From Telmatobacter sp. DSM 110680 (lineage in GTDB: Bacteria; Acidobacteriota; Terriglobia; Terriglobales; Acidobacteriaceae), in assembly GCF_039994875.1 (NCBI RefSeq), contig NZ_CP121196.1, positions 3,534,001 to 3,598,000 of the forward strand: a DNA stretch of 64,000 nt, read 5' to 3'. The notes below the pieces were generated by a model. That model did not search any database, was not told the DNA's origin, and worked only from the letters and a program-made list of their open reading frames with translations. A program made the translations under genes and the position numbers. Of the stretch, positions 47,117 to 54,203 are shown in pieces; position 1 is the first letter of the stretch, and each line of letters begins with the position of its first letter.

Positions 47117-49966
47117 ATGAAGCACGACGAACCGCTCTCCGCAGGATTTCGGGCGATGATAGGGATGCTGGGAGTAGTCACCGGAACTGGGCGTAAGGAT
47201 GCGCGCGATTGTGTTGCCAAAACCATCCGCTCTCATTGGTGTACGGTGTCAGTCTGGATTGTCACATCCGCACTGGCAACCGGAATCGCATACGCCATCG
47301 GCAGTCCCATGACAACTCCACAACTGACCTCTCCAAGTATCTCGGGAACGGAGGTATATGGCAACCCGCTCTATTTTTCCTGCAGACTCACCTATGGCGG
47401 CGCGGGAATGTCGGGTCAAAGCGTAGGTTTTTATGTGGACGGAAATATGATCGGGTCCGCAACCACGAACAGCACTGGAACGGCTAACTACACTAGTACT
47501 TCGATAACGGCTGGGAGCCATGGCGCCACCTGTAAGTATCAGAGCACAACGAGCGGCACGACAAATTTCACAGAGGCGAAGGCGACGCCCACGCTATCGG
47601 TAGCAACCTCCGGATCGCCTTCGATCTATGGGAACTCCGTAACCTTTACGGCTACCATATCGAGCGGTCCGACCGGAAACGTCACCTTCTACAACGGAGG
47701 CGCGTCGTTCTGCACTGGAACCATCAGCGGTACGACCGCAAGCTGCGCCTCGAATTCCCTCACTGCCGGATCTCATACGATCACCGCCGGCTATGGCGGA
47801 AACACGAACTATAATTCGGTCACATCGAGCGGCATTACCCAAAACGTCAATAGGGCAACACCAACGATTACCTGGCCTACCCCGGCACCAATCACCTATG
47901 GAACAGCGCTCAACTCGACCCAGCTCGATGCAACTGCCAGCACGCAAGGGACATTTGCTTACTCTCCAGCGGCAGGTACGATCCTGAATGGCGGATCTCA
48001 GACACTCTCTGTAACGTTCAGCCCGACCGACAGCACCGACTTCACGACATCGACGGCATCTGTGCAGATCACCGTGAATCCGGCGGCTCCGGCATTTCTG
48101 AATATCTCGACGTCCGGCACGCCTGCAAACTATCAGACCGCCGTTACATTCACAGCAACGATTGCCAGCGGGCCGACCGGCTCAATCAACTTTTACGATG
48201 GCGCTGCAATGATCGGCAGCGCCACAATCGGCGGAACTACGGCAACGTATACGACATCTACGCTCACGCCGGGAACGCACATGATCTCGGCAGCCTGGCC
48301 CGGCAACATCGATTACGGTCCTATCTCGTCGTCGCAGATCTCGCAAACCATCAATGGTGCCCTCTTGTACAGCTACTTGGTGCCTTCGGGTGGGTACGAC
48401 GGCGTCGGAAATCTTAAGAACTATACGGATGCGGTGACTGGGAGTTGGAGTGTAAGCTACGACACCTTGAACCGGATCATGGGTGGAGGGTCGAGCAAAG
48501 GGAGCTATCCCTACTACTGCTGGAGCTATGACGGCTTTGGAAACCGCACTGCGCAGGAAAGTTCGAATACCACGTTTTCCGCCGGGTCCGGCGGTCCTTC
48601 TCCTTGCCAGACTACGGGCGGAATTGGTCAGAGTGCGTGGGCACAGTATAACGGGACAGTGAACGGCTCAAATAGCAACCAAATGAGCGCAACAAGTTCG
48701 AATTTGAATCAGGGGAACTGTTACGACACTTCCGGCGACGTGACGTGCGATGGCACGTACCAATATCTGTATGATGCCGAGGGCAGAGTCTGTGCCGTTT
48801 TGAACTCATTAGCCGGTACGATGACAGGCTATTTGTACAACGCAGAGGGAATACGCGTAGCCAAGGGAACCATCTCATCGTGGAGTTGCGCTCCCAGCAA
48901 CGGATTTCAGACAACGACCGATTATGTGCTGGGACCGGGAGGCGAGCAAGTGACCGAGCTTTCAGTGAGTGGCACATCCATCACTTGGGCCCACACCAAC
49001 GTCTGGGCGGCTGGAAAGCTGTTCGCAACTTACGAGACTGCTGGCAACAAGCTTCATTTTTACCAGGACGATCCACTCGGGACTAGGCGTTCGCAGACGG
49101 ACCCTAACGGCGCGCAAGAGCAGACCTGCTCGAGCTTACCCTACGGGGACGGCGAGTCTTGTACCCCCGCACCTACAGAGCACTTGTTTACCGGCAAAGA
49201 ACGTGACTTCGAATCAGGCAATGACTACTTCGGAGCAAGATATTACGCATCTACGATGGGCCGTTGGTTGAGTCCTGACTGGTCCGCGAAAATCGTACCC
49301 GTACCCTACGCGAAGCTCGATAATCCTCAAAGCCTGAACCTCTATGCCTACGTTGGCAATAACCCGCTTGGCCGGGCTGACCTCGATGGGCACGAGGTCG
49401 ATTTGAATGGGACAAAAGATGAGAAGGCTGAGGAGGTCCGCAGAATAGCAGGGACTGCTACGCGGACCGACAAGAATGGTGTCACAGAATCCTCACTCTT
49501 CAAGCCAAGCACTGATAAAAGTGGGAAGACCACAATGGTGCTCAATGACAATGCTGCAGCAAAGTGGTCTGGAGGGCATTCCAAGGCTTTCAATGACTTA
49601 GTCGGAGTGATTACGAATAAGGATGTCGCTTCAATCTATCTTGAAGACAATCATGTCAAAGGGTGCATGTGCGACTGGAACCACGGCCAAGTTGATGGCT
49701 CGGGGCATTACTCGGTCTTCCTGACGATGTATCCGACTGGCGCCGACACGGCTGCGCCATTGCACAACGGAAATTCACCGGAAATGATCGCGGGGCATGA
49801 AGTCTTGGGGCATTTCCAATCCTGGATGAAAGGTAATCCTCACTTCGGAGATGAAGGCCCAGGATCGCCCGCCTTCGATTATGAAAATCGGTGGCTTCGG
49901 CCACAGTTCCAACTGGCTCACCCGAATGGCCCAATAACGGGACCTCGTTTGGATAATGAGCCATAA
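47117..49966 (+). CDS. Rhs toxin with Ig-like N-terminus and metallopeptidase-like tip
   Basis: The 949-residue protein has a signal-anchor (VWIVTSALATGIAYA), then three to four Ig-like domains (FTATISSGPTGNVTFYNGG, ITWPTPAPITYGTAL, FTATIASGPTGSINFYDGA). From about residue 415 YD repeats begin (GGYDGVGNLKNYTDAVTG, YDTLNRIMGG). The Rhs core LFTGKERDFESGNDYFGARY...LSPDWSAK...LNLYAYVGNNPL ends near residue 760. The roughly 190-residue tip has GHEVLGHF (His894) and later YENRWLRP. These resemble metallopeptidase toxin tips, although the spacing is HExxxH rather than HExxH. GAGG lies six bases before the ATG. The next gene is a candidate immunity protein. Confidence 0.8.
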   Translation: MKHDEPLSAGFRAMIGMLGVVTGTGRKDARDCVAKTIRSHWCTVSVWIVTSALATGIAYAIGSPMTTPQLTSPSISGTEVYGNPLYFSCRLTYGGAGMSGQSVGFYVDGNMIGSATTNSTGTANYTSTSITAGSHGATCKYQSTTSGTTNFTEAKATPTLSVATSGSPSIYGNSVTFTATISSGPTGNVTFYNGGASFCTGTISGTTASCASNSLTAGSHTITAGYGGNTNYNSVTSSGITQNVNRATPTITWPTPAPITYGTALNSTQLDATASTQGTFAYSPAAGTILNGGSQTLSVTFSPTDSTDFTTSTASVQITVNPAAPAFLNISTSGTPANYQTAVTFTATIASGPTGSINFYDGAAMIGSATIGGTTATYTTSTLTPGTHMISAAWPGNIDYGPISSSQISQTINGALLYSYLVPSGGYDGVGNLKNYTDAVTGSWSVSYDTLNRIMGGGSSKGSYPYYCWSYDGFGNRTAQESSNTTFSAGSGGPSPCQTTGGIGQSAWAQYNGTVNGSNSNQMSATSSNLNQGNCYDTSGDVTCDGTYQYLYDAEGRVCAVLNSLAGTMTGYLYNAEGIRVAKGTISSWSCAPSNGFQTTTDYVLGPGGEQVTELSVSGTSITWAHTNVWAAGKLFATYETAGNKLHFYQDDPLGTRRSQTDPNGAQEQTCSSLPYGDGESCTPAPTEHLFTGKERDFESGNDYFGARYYASTMGRWLSPDWSAKIVPVPYAKLDNPQSLNLYAYVGNNPLGRADLDGHEVDLNGTKDEKAEEVRRIAGTATRTDKNGVTESSLFKPSTDKSGKTTMVLNDNAAAKWSGGHSKAFNDLVGVITNKDVASIYLEDNHVKGCMCDWNHGQVDGSGHYSVFLTMYPTGADTAAPLHNGNSPEMIAGHEVLGHFQSWMKGNPHFGDEGPGSPAFDYENRWLRPQFQLAHPNGPITGPRLDNEP
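49184..49392 (+). repeat. Rhs core homology block, copy 1
   Basis: This 209-bp segment encodes the conserved Rhs core just before toxin tip 1. It aligns without gaps to 50656-50864; by eye 60 of 70 encoded residues match. It could serve as a recombination site that swaps tips. Confidence 0.85.
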
Positions 49967-49982
49967 GTTGAGGAGCTATTGT

Positions 49983-50582
49983 ATGCGCAGACTAATCGCG
50001 ATTTGCTTGTGCGTGTTGCCCTTGAGTGTGGCTGCCCAGAAGCCCAAGCCGACAGATGTCCAGCTTCAGATTCAGCGAACTTCGACCGCGAGCGCCATCG
50101 TTGATTGGAGCATAACCAACAACACGAAGTTCGCAATGTACGTGTACGACTTTTTTCTGCTGGGACCCGCACCATGGAACGATCAAGAAGGGGATGTTTC
50201 GATTTTGGGGACTGCACCGATGAGGCAAGAGAAAGGCTGTCCTCCAAACAGAGTTGTGCCAGTGCTGCTCTTGGCTTTACCTCCGGGCCGAACGATTCGC
50301 GGCGACTTCGTGGATGATCGAATGAATCTCGATCCAAAAGCAAAGGTGGCCATGCGGATAGCAATCTTCAATGATCCATATAAAGTTGTTGAAGATGCGA
50401 AGCGCTTCTTGAGCAGCCATTGCGAGCACAGCCCTTATGATGCGATAGTTCTCGACGGAACAATCGTGCAAAGTAACATTGTTCAATTGTCGGCAGAACC
50501 AAAGCCGGGTGCGCCGGTGAGTACACCGAGAGGCGAAATTCCTGAAGCGAGTAGTCACGCCGAAAAGCCGAAGCTTCATTAA
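49983..50582 (+). CDS. Candidate exported immunity protein for Rhs tip 1
   Basis: The 199-residue product has a clear signal peptide (RRLIAICLCVLPLSVAAQ). An apparent Ig-like or beta-sandwich body follows (SAIVDWSITNNTKFAMYVYD, LPPGRTIRGDFVDDRM). I do not recognise a family. ATG 49983 is chosen because GAGGAG lies seven bases upstream and the signal begins there. It starts 16 bp after the Rhs toxin stop, the classic place for an immunity gene. Periplasmic or exported location would suit a toxin that acts outside the cytoplasm. The role is inferred from position only. Confidence 0.6.
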   Translation: MRRLIAICLCVLPLSVAAQKPKPTDVQLQIQRTSTASAIVDWSITNNTKFAMYVYDFFLLGPAPWNDQEGDVSILGTAPMRQEKGCPPNRVVPVLLLALPPGRTIRGDFVDDRMNLDPKAKVAMRIAIFNDPYKVVEDAKRFLSSHCEHSPYDAIVLDGTIVQSNIVQLSAEPKPGAPVSTPRGEIPEASSHAEKPKLH

Positions 50583-50607
50583 ACGACGACGGAATCTGAA
50601 CAAATCT

Positions 50608-51441
50608 ATGATGCACACCTACGCGAGCGCTCCCGAAATGCATCTTTGGCGGTCGCTGTTCACCGGCAAAGAACGTGACGCCGAATCAGGCAATGACTAC
50701 TTCGGGGCAAGGTACTACGCAAGCTCAATGGGAAGATTTCTTTCGCCCGATTGGTCTGCCAAAGTCGCACCCGTACCGTATGCCAAACTGGACGATCCCC
50801 AATCGCTGAACCTCTATGCATATGTCCGCAACAATCCACTGAGTAGGATCGACGCCGATGGGCATTACGACGACAAGTGCGGCGCTGGGGACAAGAAATG
50901 CGAAAAAGGAGTAGATAAGTTCGATAAGCAGCTTCAAAAGGACCTGAAGTCGAAGAGCATCAAGGTTCGAAATGCTGCGGCAGCGTGGGGTGCTAGAGGG
51001 GATCACAATGGCATTGGAGTAAGGTTTGTGACTCAGCAACAGATGGACGCTGATGCTCATACAGCACCGGGATATCAGACGAACGCTATGGTGACACCCG
51101 GAGCTACCGCTGATCACAAGTTGACTATCGATGCGGAGTTCTCAGAAAACAACTCCGGTTCGAATCTCGGGCAGGTAATTGCTCATGAGGGATCGCACAT
51201 CGAGGACGACGCTAACTTTATAAACACCTACAACTCCGCAACAGGTATGTACTTCGCTGGCGCGAACTTCTCTCATCGCTCCACAGAATTTCAGGCCTTC
51301 GAAGCTGGCGCAGGAGTGAAGGCATACTCCGAGTTCCAGAGGGGGCAAAAGGGCTACCAGCAATTGGATGATTACATCACGAAAGCTTATCCAAATGCTG
51401 ATCAGGATGTGTTCGATCCGGCGAGGTTCCCCCAACAATGA
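50608..51441 (+). CDS. Orphan Rhs core plus metallopeptidase-like toxin tip
   Basis: The 277-residue frame contains only the Rhs core (LFTGKERDAESGNDYFGARY to NNPLSRIDADGHY, about residues 17-86) followed by a new C-terminal domain. The tip has VIAHEGSHIED (His193-Glu194-xx-His197) and a downstream TEFQAFEAGA, giving a plausible HExxH...E zinc site. There is no signal peptide and no YD shell, so it cannot be delivered as is. It looks like a displaced toxin cassette that becomes active if recombined onto the preceding Rhs gene. It overlaps its downstream partner by 4 bp. Alternative: the 3' remnant of a lost Rhs gene. Confidence 0.75.
   Translation: MMHTYASAPEMHLWRSLFTGKERDAESGNDYFGARYYASSMGRFLSPDWSAKVAPVPYAKLDDPQSLNLYAYVRNNPLSRIDADGHYDDKCGAGDKKCEKGVDKFDKQLQKDLKSKSIKVRNAAAAWGARGDHNGIGVRFVTQQQMDADAHTAPGYQTNAMVTPGATADHKLTIDAEFSENNSGSNLGQVIAHEGSHIEDDANFINTYNSATGMYFAGANFSHRSTEFQAFEAGAGVKAYSEFQRGQKGYQQLDDYITKAYPNADQDVFDPARFPQQ
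50656..50864 (+). repeat. Rhs core homology block, copy 2
   Basis: This gap-free 209-bp homologue of 49184-49392 lies in the same orientation 1472 bp downstream. Recombination between the copies would delete tip 1 and its partner gene and fuse tip 2 to the long Rhs shell in frame. Confidence 0.85.
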
Positions 51442-51953
51442 AACGGCTTGCTATAGTTCCGATTTTCGTCCTGATGTGTCACACTTCGCCTGCTCCCGCG
51501 CAGCAGGCGGAGGGCACTCCCTCAGCGCAGGCAATGCCCCTCTGTGCCGTTCTTGCGGATGCAGCCAAGTATGACGGCAAAGAGATCATGGTTCGCGGGT
51601 TATATCGAATGGTGATCCACGGTTCCATCCTCATGGACCGCGCCTGTTCGCAAACGAACGTGAATCTGCGCGAGTCTCCGGGGTATAAAGCCGACAAGAA
51701 GGCAGTAAGTGTGCTTCGATCAATAACGAAGAAAGACCAGTTTCAGCCGGTCGAGGTCGTTTTCCGGGGCATCTTCCGGGTTGCTCACAAGGAACAATGC
51801 TTCGGACAAATTTGCGCAGGCTACGAGATCGAAACCACCGAGCTTGTCTCTGCCCGTCCTGAATCGCCCGATAGTGGGGGCGCTACGAGCGTTCCTGCCA
51901 CGGATACGCTGGCTCACGAGTCTGGCCATGTCGATCCGCCGAAGCAGCAGTGA
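51438..51953 (+). CDS. Candidate exported immunity protein for orphan Rhs tip 2
   Basis: The 171-residue product has a signal peptide (KRLAIVPIFVLMCHTSPAPAQQ). A compact domain with CAVLADAAKYDGKEIMVRGL follows, reminiscent of small OB-like exported domains, plus cysteine pairs (ACSQ, CFGQICAGYEI) that could form disulfides. The C-terminal about 35 residues are low-complexity. Its ATG overlaps the toxin stop (ATGA), the tightest possible coupling, which supports a toxin-immunity pair. Sequence does not resemble the first candidate immunity protein, as expected for tips of different specificity. A strong hairpin follows. Confidence 0.6.
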   Translation: MKRLAIVPIFVLMCHTSPAPAQQAEGTPSAQAMPLCAVLADAAKYDGKEIMVRGLYRMVIHGSILMDRACSQTNVNLRESPGYKADKKAVSVLRSITKKDQFQPVEVVFRGIFRVAHKEQCFGQICAGYEIETTELVSARPESPDSGGATSVPATDTLAHESGHVDPPKQQ

Positions 51954-51972
51954 GCCGCTGTTCTGGTCAACC

Positions 51973-51998
51973 GCAAGCCGTCCTTCGGGGCGGCTTGC
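51973..51998 (+). terminator. Terminator hairpin ending the Rhs toxin/immunity block
   Basis: An 8-bp stem, GCAAGCCG/CGGCTTGC, extends inward by further G-C pairs around TCCTTCGGGG and begins 20 bp after the second candidate immunity gene. The downstream tail GCTTCT is only partly T-rich. Confidence 0.75.
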
Positions 51999-52308
51999 TG
52001 CTTCTGTGGCTCCATCCGTCATCCTCGGCACAGCCAGCGGAAGAGCGCGGTGCTTTGCACCGGGAGTATGGGGACACGTCATCCCCAGATGGGTTGCTGT
52101 AGAGCGCTCTCCGTTTCCAAATGTCAACGCGCGCGGTTTCAGCGGCTTGCGATTTCGTGTTTACGCTCGTAAACGCCGGGGTCCGCGAATGTCATCGACG
52201 CGTTTACGTACGTGAACATGATGTGCTGCAGGCGGTTATGAAAAACCTGCCGCTTGCGACGCGCATCGAAGCCAGCAAGCACTGAAGTCTGTTCAAGGCG
52301 ATTCTCCA
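51999..52308. promoter_or_regulatory. Intergenic region upstream of mobilization genes
   Basis: About 310 bp without a gene separate the Rhs block from the MobC-like gene. It contains two operator-like palindromes (52159-52174 and 52202-52217). It is one of two candidate places for the origin of transfer; the other is 53649-54203. Confidence 0.4.
52159..52217. promoter_or_regulatory. Two GTTTACG-N2-CGTxAAC palindromes (operator or oriT candidate)
   Basis: GTTTACG-CT-CGTAAAC at 52159-52174 is perfect. GTTTACG-TA-CGTGAAC at 52202-52217 has one mismatch. Their starts are 43 bp apart, about four helical turns, and the second ends 91 bp before the MobC-like start codon. Ribbon-helix-helix relaxosome proteins bind such repeats, so autoregulation or oriT function is plausible. 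Confidence 0.5.
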
Positions 52309-52710
52309 ATGGCTTCCTCTGACGGCAAACAGTCCTCCGTAGTACCTTCCGCGTCCTCAGGCGCGCCAGGAAGCGAGACTTCCCGCACCAAATCCATCGC
52401 CACGCGCTTGTCAGAAGGGGAGTTTGCGGAAGTGGAAAGAGCCGCGACGAACGCAGGTCAAAAGGTCTCCGAGTGGCTCCGTTATGCTGCGCTAGCCCAA
52501 TCCCGATCGACCCCGACTGATCCGATTCTCCTAGCGGAGATAGTCGGCATTCGTGCATTGATGTTGAACTTATTTGCAAAAGCCTCCGAAGGGCCATTGA
52601 GTCAGGAAGACCTGCGCAAGATCTCCGAATACGCCGATGCCGTGAAGCAACGGAAGGCCGAGGAAGTCCTCGCCCGGACGCGCGGCAAGGGTCCCGGAAC
52701 TCCGGAGTGA
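52309..52710 (+). CDS. MobC-like ribbon-helix-helix relaxosome accessory protein
   Basis: The 133-residue protein has a disordered N-terminus. TKSIATRLSEGEFAEVERAA followed by NAGQKVSEWLRYAAL (about 27-63) matches the MobC/RHH pattern of plasmid mobilization proteins (basic strand, then two helices ending SEWLR). The C-terminal part (ILLAEIVGIRALMLNLFAKA) is helical. Such proteins bind the origin of transfer and help the relaxase nick. The relaxase gene lies 1.5 kb downstream on the same strand. The stop overlaps the next gene start. Confidence 0.72.
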   Translation: MASSDGKQSSVVPSASSGAPGSETSRTKSIATRLSEGEFAEVERAATNAGQKVSEWLRYAALAQSRSTPTDPILLAEIVGIRALMLNLFAKASEGPLSQEDLRKISEYADAVKQRKAEEVLARTRGKGPGTPE

Positions 52711-53648
52711 TGACCGCGAGATGGCAGCGCTTCGCCCGGTCCTTTCCCCGATGGACGACGGCCATGTTGGCCGGCTTCATCACGCTCCAATGCCTCCTCT
52801 GGTGGGAGTGGTGGGCGCGGGAACTTTCTCCACTCGAGCGATACTATTTGCCTGCCTATTTCCGTTCGACTGACGGGGTCAAGCATGTCGGAGCGAAGAG
52901 TCGCATTGAGCCGATCTTCAAGACTGCACCCGGCAAGAAACGCGAGCTAATCCTAACGCCCGATGTGGTCGCCGGAGGAAATGGCAACCTGCCTCTTCAG
53001 CTTTCGCGATCGGCTCTGGAGCAAAGCTGGAAGGGGATCGAGAAAGGTACGCCGATAACAGACGAATCCGCCGCAGTGGAAGACTTTCTCCGCGAGGACT
53101 TCTATCGTGGCCGGGGATTCTGGGAGGTGGCAGCGGAGCCATTGCTCGACGGATGTGTTTTCCTGTTGGCTTCGCTTGCCGCTGCATTCCTCTTCATGCG
53201 GGAGGAATTGACCGCCGAATGGAAAGGTCTTTGCGAGGTCCGATCGAAGACGGAATTCGCCAGCGATCACCGCTGGTCTTCGTCGGCCAATCGTCCTGCG
53301 ATAAATAGCCGGATCGGATTGCGCTGGAATCCCTGGAAGTGGATCGGAAGGCTGAGGCCGAGATCCTCTAATCCGACGCAAGATTCGAACCGTAATGTCG
53401 AAGCCAACCGACGTCCAATGAGCAGTCGTATCGGCATCGAACAGTCGTCGCTTCGCACCTTGCTTCCGCAGGATGATGCGGACATGTTACAGGAGATGGA
53501 TTCGAGCCCGCATCGCACACCGAGAACATCTTCAATGAGCCCTCCGAAGAAGGTTCCCAAGCGGCGGACTATCTTCCCAGGGAGAGGCGGCCTTCGCGCA
53601 TCGGATCAGAAGCCGAAACCGTGGGACGAATCGCAGTGGATTGACTGA
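52710..53648 (+). CDS. Membrane protein of the mobilization module, function unknown
   Basis: The 312-residue protein has one N-terminal membrane segment (TTAMLAGFITLQCLLWWEWW) and another near residues 145-165 (LLDGCVFLLASLAAAFLFM), with an extracytoplasmic loop between. The C-terminal about 145 residues are basic, Ser/Pro/Arg-rich and probably disordered. No Walker motif is present, so it is not a coupling ATPase on its own. ATG 52710 overlaps the MobC-like stop by one base (TGATG); an in-frame GTG at 52707 is equally possible. The topology resembles small inner-membrane partners of transfer systems, but this is only context. Confidence 0.7.
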   Translation: MTARWQRFARSFPRWTTAMLAGFITLQCLLWWEWWARELSPLERYYLPAYFRSTDGVKHVGAKSRIEPIFKTAPGKKRELILTPDVVAGGNGNLPLQLSRSALEQSWKGIEKGTPITDESAAVEDFLREDFYRGRGFWEVAAEPLLDGCVFLLASLAAAFLFMREELTAEWKGLCEVRSKTEFASDHRWSSSANRPAINSRIGLRWNPWKWIGRLRPRSSNPTQDSNRNVEANRRPMSSRIGIEQSSLRTLLPQDDADMLQEMDSSPHRTPRTSSMSPPKKVPKRRTIFPGRGGLRASDQKPKPWDESQWID

Positions 53649-54203
53649 TGCAAGAGACGTGCTGAAGAAAGGCCACTCAGATCCACAAATGGGCGGTCGA
53701 GGCGTTTGCTTTCTTCAGTTCCCAACCAATGCCGACGAGCATCGATGCCGCAGCCGATTGACAATGAGAAAGCGCACTGTCTCTGTCCTTTCATATACTC
53801 GCGTGACTACATTCCGCCCGCCTCATCAAAGGGCCTCTTTCGGATGCAATGACTGTGTTGCGAAGTTACTTCCATTGGAAAACTCGAATGTGGCAAGAGC
53901 CTCTTGTGTTTTAGTCCGCGAGATGGAATCGTTTGGCAATTACAGTGGCAATAACTCCCCAAAACTGCTACTAATGCCCAAAGTTGCCTATAATGTACAA
54001 AGTATGCCTATAACTGCCCAAGGATTCCCATAAGTGCTTAAGCATGCCAATCACGAGGCGCAAATCACCAATATCCATGAGGTCATTAGCGCCGCTGCCG
54101 AGAGAAATAGTTACTAACTAGCGACCATCTGTTCAGATTTTGAGTTACTGTATTCTACAGGCAGGTGCGAGATGCTGCCGTGCTCGTCCTCGGAGCCGAG
54201 ATC
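53649..54203. other. Non-coding region upstream of relaxase
   Basis: About 555 bp separate the membrane protein gene from the relaxase start. The central part carries the iteron array. The flanks contain no supported gene. The relaxase promoter and possibly oriT or a replication origin should be here. Confidence 0.55.
53952..54050 (+). repeat. Five-copy ~20-bp iteron array upstream of relaxase
   Basis: Five head-to-tail units of 19-20 bp each begin TAA: TAACTCCCCAAAACTGCTAC (53952), TAATGCCCAAAGTTGCCTA (53972), TAATGTACAAAGTATGCCTA (53991), TAACTGCCCAAGGATTCCCA (54011), TAAGTGCTTAAGCATGCCAA (54031). Within each unit a TGCCyA-type half-motif recurs at about 10-bp spacing, so all halves face the same side of the helix. 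The array ends 153 bp before the relaxase ATG. Iterons of this size mark plasmid origins or oriT binding arrays. No Rep gene was recognised. Confidence 0.7.
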
